From assembly GCA_009667805.1 (NCBI GenBank), contig CM019064.1:383050549-383114548 (forward strand): a stretch of 64,000 bases of DNA, written 5' to 3'. This document shows positions 11,491 to 22,885 of this stretch, one piece after another. Origin of the DNA: Leptobrachium leishanense (Eukaryota; Chordata; Amphibia; Anura; Megophryidae). Position numbers and translations under genes: made by a program. The stretch's first letter is position 1; each line of letters opens with the position of its first letter. The notes beneath the pieces are model-generated. The model did no database searches. It saw only the letters and a program-made list of their open reading frames with translations, and was not told where the DNA came from.

Positions 11491-11680
11491 GATGAAGGAA
11501 TGATTGTTACTGGATTCATTCAATATATATATATCTATACATGCATCTCTCCAAAAACCATCAGACAATTTTATGCGATTGCAGCAGATTAGAGATCCTT
11601 CCGATTTTCATGGGATTTGTCCGATTTTCATCTGACCAATCTGGTACAATTTACATGAAAAAGATGAATTGTATAGTTAA

Positions 11681-12142
11681 GGCTCATGTCGGACGAACAC
11701 AGTGATCACATCCGTTTTTGCGCACATATTAACGTCCGTGGTAGCATAGAATTATGAGCAATAGGGAACAACACACAAAGTGCGTCCGCACCGAACTGCG
11801 GACGCACAATGGACGCGGCAAACTGACGCAAGTTAGGCAAGAACGTCAATCCGCTAGGACGGACGCCCAGAGTGCGCCACGTCCGCATAGCTTTGTGTGT
11901 GAGTGATGGAAGTCAGACGGTCCGCATTTTTGACGTCCAGCATCTTGAAGGACAAAGTGGTTTTTGATATCATGTATCAATTTGTATCATTTTTCATATT
12001 AATATTATTTCCCATAGGTCCCTCTTTTTCTCTCAGTCAAAAATAACGGACCGTGTGGCCACTACCGAGACTTCCATCAGAACGTGCGTCCGTACTGCAC
12101 GGACGCACAGTCTGTACAAAATGCGCTCGTCTGACACCAGCC
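11681..12142. mobile_element. TWA-target MITE (family H), copy 2
   Basis: Inverted termini GGCTCATGTCGGACGAACAC and GCTCGTCTGACACCAGCC, flanked by TAA at 11678-11680 and 12143-12145. The interior shares CGTCCG/CGGACG-rich segments and an AATAACGGACCGTGTGG block with the copy at 55054. No ORF. Confidence 0.75.
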
Positions 12143-13244
12143 TAAACCGACGTGCCGCGGCAGGGAAATTGCCCCATAGAGAAGTGATTCCATTAGACAG
12201 GCAAAGCCTATAGGATTCAGTGTGAAAAAATATTTTCTCATATTTCTATTCAATCGTTTGTTTTAATCTGCAACAAAAAGTCTTTTTTACTAATTGATTT
12301 TCTTTTATAATATTTTTTTTTTTTTTTTTTGGCGAAATTTTGGGTTCCACTATTTAAAAAAAAAACCACGAGGCTTTTTTTAAAAAAAAAAAATCTTTGA
12401 GCTGGCTGCATTCAGTGTTGCTGTCCCTGATGCTGAAACCTATTTCAGCATCAGGGACGGGGGTTATCCCCCCCCCCCTGCAGTCTGACGATTTTTTTAT
12501 TTTTTTTCTCACTGCTTTTGGCTGCACTTGACGGGGGCTGTCCTTGGTCCTGAAATTTCGTTTCAGCACCAAAGACGGTTTTTCCTTTTTTCCCCATTTG
12601 GTGGTCTGTTCATCGGCCGATCTGGGTTGTCCAGACACTTCCAGTGGATGACCATGATTGGCCGATGGTGTTGTCCGTAGTTGGGTGACCAAGTCGTTAG
12701 GCTGGCCGTCCACTGGCCTCGTAGTCAGGCTATCACTGCATGGCTGGTCGGAGATCTTCTGGGGCTATTAAATGTCAATATAAACATAATTTAGGACGAG
12801 CTAAGTAGCATATAGCTGTCAAGCCCTTCCTAATAATCTATATATGATAATTTAGCGACCCATTGGTGGGAGTTTTATTGATTTGTGGCCCTGTCATTTG
12901 CACCAGTGATGTGGAGCGCTCAAATTAGTGACTGTCTCCTAATCGGGGATACTTGCAGGGAGTGTTATTTGCACTAAGTTTTCTATGCAAAGGTTGTATA
13001 TACAAAATTACTCCATGGCAAATGGCTTAAGTGTTAGGCTCCTACAATGTGAAATCATAACATGTATAGTGATTAAAAGTTGCAGAAAGACCAATGCTCA
13101 AGTTCAACCTTCCACACATCTCTGATCCAAAAAAAGTCAAACACATCTTGCAGGCTCTTTTGTTAGTGGTGCCTAAAACAAGTAAAAAGGGAGATAAAAA
13201 TATCCATTTTGGAATCAAGATTGTCGGATTTATCCTTGGATCAA
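12143..13244. other. Low-complexity interval with two tandem hairpins
   Basis: Includes poly-T and poly-A tracts at about 12311-12390. A perfect 16 bp-arm hairpin lies at 12423-12458 (GTCCCTGATGCTGAAA arm), and a related imperfect hairpin at about 12540-12576 (GTCCTTGGTCCTGAAA arm). Both carry a CTGAAA/TTTCAG core, so they look like a duplicated hairpin inside an unclassified repeat. No gene recognised. Confidence 0.55.
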
Positions 13245-13594
13245 CAAGCCGTTAGTGCGCTCGTCTGACGCCAGCCTTATGTGCGCCCGTACTGACATGC
13301 CTTCTGGCGTCCGGTGCAGCATTGAGACGTTGCGACGGGGCCAGCCATACGCTATTGCGTACGAATTACACACACAACAGCGTCCGTGCAGCAGCCCTCT
13401 CCGTCAAAGCGCTAGGACGCATGTTGACGGAGCTGCAAAGCACGATTCTCTATAGGAGGATCAAGCCTTGCAGCGCTGAGCGCGTTAACTGCACTCAGCG
13501 AGGTGGCCAGACGGGCGTCAAGTGGAAGGAACATCCACTCTCACGGACGGTCCTTCCGCTCTTCAAATACGCTCGTCTGACACCAGCCTTAAAG
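13245..13594. mobile_element. TWA-target MITE pieces (family H), two right ends
   Basis: Two copies of the right terminus occur: GCGCTCGTCTGACGCCAGCC followed by TTA near 13257-13281, and ACGCTCGTCTGACACCAGCC followed by TTA near 13569-13592. The segment between is CpG-rich and shares a GTGGAAGGAACATCCACT block with 32345-32570 in inverted orientation. Probably one element inserted next to the end of another. Confidence 0.6.
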
Positions 13595-13615
13595 TCCAAT
13601 TCTATTTGTTTATAT

Positions 13616-13757
13616 CAGGGGTCAGCAACTTTGACGACCTCCCTCCCCCGATTTTTTGAATCTACACTTCCCTTTATGCTTGCATTCTTTGAACTTACTA
13701 GGCATCATTGGATATGTAGTTCCAAAACACCTGGGGTGCCAAGGTTACTGACCCATA
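13616..13757. mobile_element. Palindromic hAT MITE (family C)
   Basis: Starts CAGGGGTCAGCAACTTTG and ends with a degraded inverted copy (AAGGTTACTGACCC). Flanks share a TTATAT-like duplicated string. The interior carries the TGTAGTTCCAAAACA motif of this family. Confidence 0.65.
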
Positions 13758-14307
13758 GGTTATATCTATATTTACCAGAAGTTGTATATATAGATTTTGT
13801 TTGTCCAGATAACATCATGTTTGTTTTAGTGTAAACTGGATACAAATGTATATATATTATAATTTTGGTGTGGGTCATACTTTGGCTACTGATTTATTAA
13901 CCCTTACAACTCCCCAACACCCCTTTTTTTAGAAATATACATGTGAATCTATAATTGGATGCTAATGTACGTACATGTCAGTATTTTACCCCTATAGATC
14001 ATTCCACAGTGGTAAAACCATATGTGATGCAATATTCAGTTCGCCATACGGGCGTTCTCAACAATGTCAATAGTAGCTGTTTTTGGTGCCTCCCTTGTGT
14101 TGTCTCAAATACCTTTTTTGCCTTTCTTTACGCACTGGGACCTCGATGATTGACAGCTGACAGGAGGCTGTATTGGAGCACTGTATTTAATCTTGGTAAT
14201 GCGTTTGTGTGCATTGTCAACATCCTTGAATTTATGCATTACTGATTATGTTTATCCGTTAACAAGCACTCTGCTTAAATGTCTGCACCAATCGTTATGA
14301 CCAGTTG

Positions 14308-14432
14308 CAGGGGTGGGCACCCGTCCAGATATTTTGGAACTAAATCTGCTGCTTTGCTCTGCCAACCTGAGTAGCTGAGCATCATTGAAAATATAGTCTC
14401 GAACATCTGGAGAGCCACGGTTACTGACTCCT
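14308..14432. mobile_element. Palindromic hAT MITE (family C), diverged
   Basis: Starts near CAGGGGTGGGCACCCGTCC and ends near GAGCCACGGTTACTGACTCC. The central part is diverged but keeps GCTGAGCATCAT. Boundaries are approximate. Confidence 0.55.
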
Positions 14433-14465
14433 AATATAGGGTTATTCAAAATAATGTGAATAGTT

Positions 14466-14518
14466 ACAGTCAAAAGTGTTTATAAAGCACTAACAAGTTC
14501 CGTAGCGCTGTACAATGG
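14466..14518 (-). repeat. Short L2-like LINE 3' tip
   Basis: The string TTTATAAAGCACTAACAAGTT and GTAGCGCTGTACAATGGG are the terminal 50 bases of the L2-like 3' end. Confidence 0.55.
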
Positions 14519-14696
14519 GCATTTTTTTTTTAATCAATGCAGTGTCACCGTTTATGCAGCTCCCAACTTTCACTGGAATAGATTAGCGTTCAAGTCTTCA
14601 GTTGCACGTTGTACCGTTCTTCTATCACAACATCTGCCAATTGTTTCAATGTTTTATTTCTTTCTATGCGCTTTTCTGTTTTCCAAAACTGCCCAG

Positions 14697-15240
14697 TTAT
14701 TCAATGATAGCCTAAAAGAGCTAAACTGGCCATCGCTGGAATCTAGACCCACCCTTCACCTTTCCAGCCTGGTGTTTAAAAGCATCTCTGGGAAGCTGCC
14801 ACCCTACCTGAATAGACTGCTTCCCCCAGCAGCTCCCTCATCCTATAACCTCCGATCCAGGACCAGCACCTTACTTGCTATACCACAATACAAAAAGACA
14901 GTGGCTCGGTCTTCATTTTCCTACAGAGCACCACAATTATGGAATAACCTCCCAGACACCATCAAATCTTCCCCCAGTCTTAAGTCACTCAAAAGCTCCT
15001 TACTAACATACCTCAATACAGAATGCACCTGTAAACGTGTAACCTAGTGACTATATTTCCTACATATTTTTTTGTTAATCTGTATATTTGTGTTGGTGTT
15101 TTTTTAATGTCTTGCATTGTATTCCTTTGTATTTCTGTAACTGTAACACTTCAATGTTCTTGAACCCAGGACATACTTGAAAACGAGAGAAATCTCAATG
15201 TATCCTTCCTGGTAAAATCCTTTATAAATAAATAAATAAA
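14697..15240 (+). mobile_element. L2-like LINE, 3' end with C-terminal coding remnant (family B)
   Basis: A 5'-truncated LINE. The coding part to 15047 gives the C-terminal end of an L2-type reverse transcriptase protein (HLSSLVFKSISGKLPPYLNR near 14758-14817, then PQLWNNLPDTIKSSPSLKS near 14932-14988). It is followed by a 3' UTR with CCAGGACATACTTGAAAACG and a final ATGTATCCTTCCTGGTAAAA-like segment, ending in (ATAA)n repeats at about 15225-15240. The frame is open through the preserved part, but the catalytic domain is absent. The same family lies reversed at 19440-21218, and its tail is reused by the SINE near 26.9 kb. Confidence 0.8.
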
Positions 15241-15611
15241 ATGACGGAGCAGGCCTGGGCAGGTTTTGATGTTCGTCTTGGTGCTTCTCAAATAAAAACT
15301 GAACCGTTCAGTGTGTATGGGTTATCATTTTGAAAAATGACATCATTCAGAACCAGCATTTTGGCTGTAGGAATCATCTGGTCAACTAAAATGTCCAAAT
15401 ACTTTCTGGCAGTTACTAAGTTGCTACGTTTCACATCACCTATGTTTTACTGGAACCAGATCGTTTGAGATTTACACATCCTTGGGGTTTCTCCAGTCAT
15501 AGACCCGACCTTCTGACGAGAATAATGTAATCAGTGACTCATTGGAACACATCGCTCGTTTCCAGTCTACAGTAAAGCTGTTCAGGTTTTAGTTTTGGCA
15601 TGTATGATTAA
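15241..15611. other. Interval without recognised features
   Basis: No ORF, repeat or motif I can name. Confidence 0.5.
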
Positions 15612-16038
15612 GGCTAGGGTGAGACGAAAGCATTTTTCCCCGCGAACGTGAAAAAGTGTGTCCGAACGCATTGACGTATTTTTTCACGGAATGCGCAAAA
15701 ACGGTCAGACGACGCGCATTTTCGGGCGTGATTTTGTACGGATCGTCAATAAAACTCTTTTTGCGTCTGGACGTTATGTTGGCCTGACATTAGCAGCGTC
15801 TGACATCTCCTAATCACGCACACACGCCGCTATGCCGCAGCTGCGCACTCAGTACGTCAGTACTAGCGGTTCAGCGTTCTCAGAAAAATGCGTTCAAGTT
15901 CCACTTGCGTTGCACTGCCGGACTTTTGTGCGGCCGTACATCGTATATTGGCCGTCATTGCCCGTCATCTGCTGCTAGTGCGGCCGTAATTATGTGCGCC
16001 AGAACGCACGTTAAAAGTGCGCTGGTCTGACCCCAGCC
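15612..16038. mobile_element. TWA-target MITE (family H), copy 3
   Basis: Inverted termini GGCTAGGGTGAGACGAAAGC and GTGCGCTGGTCTGACCCCAGCC, flanked by TTAA on both sides (15608-15611 and 16039-16042), consistent with a 3 bp TWA target. The interior is a reverse-orientation relative of 3424-3849, for example ATCACGCACACACGCCGC near 15812. Confidence 0.75.
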
Positions 16039-17035
16039 TTAAGGATTTAGAAATTGCAGCTCCTCGGATGCTGGCTTTGTGAATTTCTGTTCTAGACAAA
16101 CATTGTGGAAGTGGAGTCTTCAAAATAGATATTGGGTTGATGTCACTTTTGCTGCATGAGTCCTGTGTTTTTTGGGGACACAATCTTTGTTGGTGTTTTC
16201 TTTTATCTTTCTGTTTTCACCCACTATTCGTCTCAGATGAAGCCTTGCCATGCTTTGTGTACACAATCAAAACCTTGACTGCTGCTATTGAATCACCAAA
16301 CAAATTGTGTTATGGTTACAGATATTCATGTTAAATTGGCTTCCATGATTTGTCCTATTTTTGGAAGCCCATTTCACGGACCACTTGTATTATGCTGACA
16401 TACAACCTGTAGCACAGGTTCTCTACCAATGCCCGCCAGATGTTTTGAAACTACGTCTTTCGTGATGGTCAACAGAGATCCAAAATACCAGAAGGTTGAG
16501 CAACCCAGTCATAGAAAGAAAAGATAGTGGGGGGGGGGGGGATAATTTATAAATATCAAACGGTCAGGGGCAGCTGAGTATCCAACACCATCAGGTGTCC
16601 CAGAAGGCTGATTTAGCACTTGCATTGGAAGTGCGTCTGCTCGTTGACAGCATTGCTTCAATGGATGTGGAGGATGTCAGCCGTGCAGGACAGAAGATAA
16701 ACTCTTTAAAGTGCAGTTGTACAGCCCAGTTGCAGTTTCCGGTGATATCCCCTTAGGGCATGGATGTCGCATTGGTCTTAAAGATCACATCTCATGAGCT
16801 ACCACTGCCTGTATTTACCTCGCTCCAGTGTCGGCTGCTGCCATATTCCCCATCTGTGGACAGTGCTTTCTGAAGGCTATCGCACAGTGCTGCTCCACGA
16901 TTGGCCCTCAGCGGTAATTTTGGTGTACTGGGATATTGGCCAGCATGCTATCCTGTGACCAGAGACAAGGCGTGACCAGAGGGTTGTCTTTTTGGAAGTG
17001 AACGACTGTAAACCTTTTGCCTCGGAATCTCTTTT
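16039..17035. other. Mostly unrecognised interval
   Basis: Contains a degraded family C MITE at about 16420-16500 (CAGATGTTTTGAAACTACGT and an AACCCAG end) and a G11 tract at 16528-16541. Nothing else recognised. Confidence 0.45.
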
Positions 17036-17125
17036 CTTGGGAAAGTATTTTACCAGGAAGGATACATTGAGATTTCTCTCGTTTTCAAGTATGTCCTGGG
17101 TGGCGAGTATGTACCGTTAGGAATG
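17036..17125 (-). repeat. V-SINE-like / family B LINE tail fragment
   Basis: On the minus strand it reads CTAACGGTACATACTCGCC, then CCAGGACATACTTGAAAACG, then the ATGTATCCTTCCTGGTAAAA tail. The first motif is shared with the SINE at 26865-27030, so this is probably the 3' part of that SINE. Confidence 0.6.
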
Positions 17126-17529
17126 CATTTTTCTGTTTATTAATGGTTAGACATTTTTGCCAACACACATAGGGAGTGACTCCCTGTCAAATGAGAGTCA
17201 TGACAGGTTCACTTTAAGCAGAAAATGTTTGGAGGGACCAGGAGCGGTGAATATTTAAAGCCTGTCTCCCTGCCCTATTGGATCTTTTTTTTCTTGTGCA
17301 TCCATATGTCTTCCAACTTTAAGTCTGGAGTCCTTTCTATTCAGAGGTGGTTAATTTATTGCAAAAACATAAGGCGTGTATTCAGAATACAGGAAACTTT
17401 AATGTAAATCTTCTCCTGCTGTTATTGTTTCTTTTCTTTTTGTAAATCTTGCGTTTGATACCATTACAAATAATGGATGTTTTCACCAGTGTTCACAGCA
17501 TTGGCAATAACTGGTTCTTTCGGAATAAC
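17126..17529. other. Interval without recognised features
   Basis: No gene or repeat recognised; a short open frame at 17225-17407 has no recognisable domain. Confidence 0.45.
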
Positions 17530-18060
17530 CCTCTAACGGCCATATTACAATCTAGGTGCTAATATAGCAATGCTAACAGGGAAAACCTGTGCCTGCAGGT
17601 TTCCCCTTAGCGTCCACGTTTTAAATCCGTATTACGGGACATGTACCAAATGAGCAGCCCTACACTCCCTGATACTCGCGTCAGCGCTTCTGTGCCACCG
17701 TGAGTATCACCTCCTGGAGTCCATAGGACTCCATGGAAGGTTGTGTGCTGCCGGTCCGCGAGTCTTGCGCCATCTCGCGAGATCATGCAAGGCCACGGAG
17801 TGATTCACGGCAAGAGAATAGGGACTACTTGTCCCCAGTCTTTCACTGCTCCCATCAATGAGCGGCGGATCTGGCCACCGTTTGCGCCGCAGGATGAGAG
17901 GGGAGTATCTGATATTTTTTTTGATGGGGGGGTTAAGCTGGTGCTAAATGATTCTGCAGGAGTGGTATCCGTTAGCACCAGTTTGTAGCTGTGGTTAAAT
18001 TTTTTGTTACTGCATCGCTGCAGTAATTGGCGTTAGGACTGTGTAATCCTAATGTTAATT
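17530..18060 (-). repeat. Dispersed ~0.6 kb repeat (family X), copy 1
   Basis: Inverted relative to the copies at 28725-29330 and 46888-47545. Shared anchors include the GGAGTCC/GGACTCC hairpin, CCCCAGTCT, GATGAGAGG, a G or C tract, and a GCTAACG-rich end. No ORF conserved between copies, so it looks like a noncoding nonautonomous element of unknown class. Confidence 0.6.
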
Positions 18061-18145
18061 ACAGATTGCGCTCCCATGTTAAGTATAGATAGTACAGTAA
18101 GCTTGTGTGTGCCATCACCAATGAGTTAATGTGTTTTGTTTTTTT

Positions 18146-19345
18146 TTAACCCTTTCGCTGCTGAGGCGTTTCACGCCTCTGTGCTGAGGTCATATTTACC
18201 GGTTTTGCTCATCATGTTTAAACGTGTTTTGAAGGCTTATTTTAGTATATGACCCAGACATATTATATATCGTTCTTTCCGTCAGACTCGGTAGATTCAT
18301 AATATGTCATTATTATATGTATACGTTATGTCATGTCTGTATATTATAACAAAAAATGCAATAAAATATGTATTTTCAATAATTTACAATGTGTAAAGTG
18401 TTTTTTTTCACATTTTAACATGCGAGCAATTGCGGTTATATTTTGTATGGGGTGCGCTTGTTAAAAAAATTAGAGATGGGGTCTCGTTACATTTTTTTTG
18501 GGTAAAATCACACGATTTTTAACAAACGCACCGCATACAAAAATCGTTAGTGCAGCATCATTGTTCACATTATAATTGAAATGGGAACAATATTGCTGCA
18601 TTAACGAACCAAAAAAAAAAAAAAATGTTTGTTTATTTTTTTATAATTTCTTTTTTAAATATATTTTTATTTTTTTTATTTTTTAAAACTTTTTTTCACT
18701 GTAGTGTTTGGTATCGTTGGAACGGCCATGCTCTGGCCGATCCAACCATACCAAACGTTAACCCCTAGCTGCCACGGATAGGGAGATAGGGAGTTCCAAT
18801 GAACTCCCTATCTCCACCGTTGGTGGCAGTTAGGGGTTAACTCTAGGACTGGCGTCATCGTGCTACGCACGATGACGCCAGTCCTCAGGGGGAGTTCCCG
18901 GAGGCTTGGCCGACATCCAAGATGTCGGCCAGCTCCGGGAAAGGATCACGAACCGGCGGTTTTCAGCACCGATTCGCGATCCAGCTCCCCAGGGGTTAAT
19001 GCCAGGCACCATTTGGAAGGGCAGGCTGTGCCCTTCCAAATGGTGCCTGGGTTAACCTCCGCAACGCCGCCGATCGGGAGGGAGAGAGGTCCGAAGGACC
19101 TCCTCCGCACATGCGGGGGGGGGGGCGCCTGAATTAGGTGTCATCGCGCTGCCGCGATGACACCTAATTTCAGCGGCTGCGGTTCCGGATGCTGGGCTGA
19201 CATTGAGGATGTCAGCCCGCACCGGGGGGGGCCAGCGATAGGCCGAACGCTGACCCCAAAGGGAGGACGCGCTCAGCGCGTCCTCCGCATACCAGCAGAC
19301 ATGCGGAGGACGCGCTGAGCGCGTCCTCCACATCAAAGTGGTTAA
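18146..19345. mobile_element. TTAA-flanked nonautonomous element made of serial palindromes (family P)
   Basis: Starts TTAACCCTTTCGCTGCTG at 18146 and ends CAAAGTGG followed by TTAA at 19342-19345. The left 300 bases match the fragments at 2273-2566 and 54964-55650. From about 18700 the right part is a chain of hairpins: arms GGAGATAGGGAGTTC (18780-18818), GACTGGCGTCATCGTGC (18847-18885), TGGCCGACATC (18908-18932), CAGGCACCATTTGGAAGGGC (19003-19047), AATTAGGTGTCATCGCG (19132-19170), GGGCTGACAT (19194-19219), and two 25-mers with 12 bp arms GGAGGACGCGCT at 19262-19286 and 19305-19329. TTAA targets and CCC-type termini point to piggyBac mobilisation. No transposase. Confidence 0.72.
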
Positions 19346-19439
19346 ACCTGTTAGGAATGTAATATGGGAGGCATGCGTTAAAGGCACTTAACCTAGCGTT
19401 AACGCTCACATATGTGAGCGCTAACACTAGCGTTTATTT

Positions 19440-19789
19440 ATAAAATATTTTACCAGGAAGGATACGTTGGGATTTCTCTCATTTTCAAGTATGTCCTGGG
19501 TTCATGGACATTGAATTTTTACAGTAGGTACAGAAATACATAGTGATAAAATGCAAGATATTAAAAATAACACAGATTAACACAGATAATAAATATGTAG
19601 GAAATATAGTCACTATGTTACATGTTTACAGGTGCATTCTATATTGAGGTATGGTAATAGGGAGCTCTTAAGCGACTTTAGACTGGGTGAAGATTTGATG
19701 GCGTCTGGAGTTTATTCCACATTTGCGGTGCTCTGTAGGAAAATGAGGATCGAGCCGCTTTCTTTTTGTATTGTGGTATGGCAAGTAAG
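19440..19789 (-). mobile_element. L2-like LINE (family B), 3' part, left of a solo LTR
   Basis: Reverse complement of 14860-15240: the tail ATTTTACCAGGAAGGATACG, then CAAGTATGTCCTGGG, a 3' UTR, and a decayed C-terminal coding segment (frame broken). The copy is interrupted at 19790-21078 by the LTR and resumes at 21079. Confidence 0.8.
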
Positions 19790-19794
19790 GTGCA

Positions 19795-21073
19795 TGTCAC
19801 GACAACTACATGCACAACAGCGAAAGGCGAAGAGTTAAGAAACTCACGGTCTATCCTAGACCCAGATAATGACTATGCGGACAACAATCCCGCACACACG
19901 CGCTGACCCAACCTTTCCGGCAATGCCTCCGCCCACAACAGACACGCAGAGCGTGATGAAGTGGTCCCAGGATTGCAATGCCGTACCAGTTTTCTCTCGA
20001 CCTGGGGTAGTGACTACGTTTCCCACAATCCTTACACCCACTTTCATACTCCATTCGTTATGCTGCCACCAGTTCTCACGAACATTAAATGCGCTGCAGC
20101 GAAAGACGCAGGGTTAAGCAATTCACGATCTGTCTATCCTAGACCCAAATAATGACTACGCGGACAGCAATCCCCGCTCGCTTACCCAACCGTCCCCAGC
20201 CACCGCAACTCACAATTTAGTAGATACTCGAGCTTAAAACAAAAAACAATAATCCAGTCCCTTCAGTTAGCATGGAGAGAATATCAGTCAGAACACAGAA
20301 CTTAATAAGTTGTATTTATGATAAAAAAAAATCACAGTGCATTTTGTTACAGAAAAAATGGATATGACAAATCAATTACACACAAACAGCAAGAAAATAA
20401 ATGAGCAAACACAGAGCCTTACTTACACGTCAATAGCTAATCAGACCGTTGTGACTCCGGGGGCTAGAGATGGAAGCATGGACAGATCATCACGTCGAGT
20501 GAACCCCCTATGACCCACAGCAGCCATATGGCGTGCTCCAGAATATATAGGGTTTCCTGGTCATTAAAATAAAAACATAAATGATACAGCCCCCTGCCCT
20601 CCATGTCCCAGCATTCCCCTCTCCTGGGCACGCTTGGTGCACTTCTTCGTTAATTTCTAATTGCCCAAAGATATCCTCTCCAAAGACCCCCTCTAGTGAT
20701 CAAAGGATGTGATTACTTCTTTGAAAGGCATGGCCCCTTGCAGCTTGGTGCCGCGCGTCTTCAGCAAGGACTCCAAGGTGTGAATAGAGGACACAGGACC
20801 TTCCCTTTCCACCAAATGGGTGATTTCCACCCTGATCCTGGGTCAAAGAAATTCCACTTCGCAGCCACCCGTTATATCCCTCCCAGGGGAAGAACAGATA
20901 ACTGTTCTAATTACTTTCTAGCACCTACTCAAGGCAGCTGTGGAAACTGCGCATTTCCCAGATATAAATATGCCTATGTAGAGGAGATATGTATGTACAG
21001 GTATATAGATACATAGACACAGGTAGATACTTGTATACATATCACGATAGATATACAGATCTGATCTGTCACA
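19795..21073. mobile_element. Solo LTR, 1279 bp, with 5 bp target duplication
   Basis: Begins TGTCACGACA and ends CTGTCACA, the TG...CA ends of an LTR, flanked by GTGCA at 19790-19794 and 21074-21078. It splits a LINE copy that can be rejoined across the site by comparison with 14697-15240, which fixes both edges. A TATA-like GAATATATAG near 20543 and AATAAA-type strings near 20394-20400 are present; orientation is not settled. The sequences at about 19805-19910 and 20085-20195 are similar (AGCGAAAG, CTATCCTAGACCCA, ATAATGACTA), so the LTR contains an internal duplication. A 5 bp duplication and TGTCAC end fit Gypsy, though an ERV is not excluded. No internal coding region remains. Confidence 0.85.
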
Positions 21074-21078
21074 GTGCA

Positions 21079-21218
21079 GGTCCTGGATCGGATGTTATAG
21101 GATGAGGAAACTGCTGGGGGAAGCAGCCTATTCAGGTAGGGTGGTAGCTTCCCAGAAAATCTCTTAAACACCAGGTTGGAAAGGTGAAGCTTGCGTCTAG
21201 ATTCCAGTGACGGCCAGT
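21079..21218 (-). mobile_element. L2-like LINE (family B), part right of the solo LTR
   Basis: Continues the copy at 19440-19789. On the minus strand it encodes SGKLPPYLNRLLPPA, the same C-terminal motif as at 14780-14825. It ends at 21218, where the MITE-like family Y sequence begins. Confidence 0.8.
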
Positions 21219-22096
21219 CTCGTCGTCCGACTGATCCTACAACATGCAGGTGAATGGACCATCGTCCATTACGTCCGACTTCCTGCGATTGAGAAAGGCA
21301 CCATCAGATGTGCAATGCCTTCCATTTGAGGGGAAAATTGCAGACATCTGACAGATCCCTGGAGAGAAGATGGATGTGGACAAACTGATCAGGTGAGTGA
21401 TTATGGACCGATTTTGATCTGGAAAGGTCAAAAGTGGCAGATGGAGGCTGCAGGTTCTTTTAACATGTTCTGCCTTCCCACCTGCTTACTGACTTGACAA
21501 ATACATAAATATGCAGACTATAGGGTTACCAGGTTGGCCATGTTTCACTTATTCATGCTGATGGGCATTGCATGAGAAATGCCACCCTGCAACAAGTAGA
21601 ATCCATACACTGCAGGTAAATCAAAAAGGAATCCCAGATGACCAATCACTACAATGAAAGAGATTTTCCTGAAGCTTCTAAGTTATACATGTGCAGGGCA
21701 GCACTTTTACCTGTGCTCTTCCTCTGTATGAAATGGTAATGTGTGTCCAGGAAAACATGGCTGCCCTGGCAACCCTAGGCGGCCAGACACATGCATAGTT
21801 TGACAGAGTGCCCCAGCCTCCTTGTAGTTTTTTTTTTTTTTCTGAACAATTTTATAATATTTTTTTTTAAAAAAGGACTGAGTGTTTCAAAGAGCAGGAT
21901 ATGCTGGTTTTATATGCAAAACCAGTTCATTCTGGTTTTGGCAGCCTCTGCACTCCACCTCTGTCTGATTTTGATCTGGCTCATCCGTGGTCGCGCAACA
22001 GATCAAACGACAGATTGCACGCAGTGGACGACTGACCTCGTCCATGGCCTGACGAAAAAGACGGTCGTCCGACTACGGATCCAGTAGACGGCCAGA
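21219..22096. mobile_element. ~0.88 kb nonautonomous element (family Y), copy 1
   Basis: Colinear with 27839-28700: shared CTCGTCGTCCGAC/GATCC, TGAATGG-ACCATCGTCCATT, the block TTCATTCTGGTTTTGGCAGC near 21927, and the right end CGTCCGACTACGGATCCAGT at about 22065. The left terminus is missing or diverged at the LINE junction. No shared ORF. Confidence 0.65.
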
Positions 22097-22779
22097 CTGA
22101 TTGTTCAAAGTCAAATGAATAAAATGGGAAAAGGGTAGATGAGCCCGAGAAGAGAAGACAACGTACACATTTGATCATGGTTCAAACCCCGTTCTGCCAG
22201 CTATACCCAGGTTTGAATTTTGGACAAAGCACCAGAATAGTACCTTTTTGGGGTTTTTCATATTTTTTCTTTGAGCTGAAACCAATTTCCTTTTTTCCTT
22301 TGGTTGCCCTTCATTGGATGAAAGGTGAGGAGTCATAAGCGTTCTTAAGCTAGGATATTTATATTTTGTACATTTGGTATCTTTATTTACGTTGGACTCT
22401 TTTCCCCTCTTGTTTGTAATAGGGAGCTGGTAACGGAAAGATTTGCGGTTGGCTCATAACCCTCCATGTTGCTCTTCCAGCCTTGCTGCTGTCCTAGCAT
22501 CTCGAGTAGGAATATTTTTGACCCTCTACAAGAAAGCATAAACGCCACCACAGGTATTGTCTCCTGGAGTCCTCAAGACTCCATGCAGCCAAGCGCAAGC
22601 TTGTGCCCATGCCCCGGAAGAACTTTGGGAACTATTTGTTCCTGGATATATGCTGCTTTTGCGGTACCTTGTGCTGCCCTCTGCACTGCGGGACAAGTAT
22701 ACACTTTTCTTTTATGTATTTTTCAGTGTTGAATGATGAACATCAGGCTCTGAGAGCCAGTATCCTTTCAGGAATGTCT
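22097..22779. other. Interval with a small family X scrap
   Basis: The hairpin GTCTCCTGGAGTCC/TCAAGACTCCATG near 22558-22585 resembles family X. No gene recognised; the open frame 22466-22732 has no identifiable domain. Confidence 0.4.
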
Positions 22780-22885
22780 CAAACCTAGAACCCCGAGTTA
22801 CTGTGGAATAGCTCACTGCTCTCTTGCTAAGCCATTGACCCAGGACAATGTGTCCTTCCTGGTAAAATACTTTCTCAAATAAGTA
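22780..22885 (+). repeat. SINE-like sequence with family B LINE tail
   Basis: Ends GACAATGTGTCCTTCCTGG, TAAAATACTTTCTCAAATAA, the plus-strand family B tail. The 60 bases before it are not LINE-like and may be a degraded SINE body. Confidence 0.45.

Noticed and set aside
20975..21060. Apparent GATA/TACA microsatellite
   Set aside because: Only loosely repetitive and located at the end of the solo LTR; not a clean array.
22172..22200. B-box-like GGTTCAAACCCCG that might mark a tRNA gene
   Set aside because: No matching A box at the right distance and no cloverleaf arms visible.
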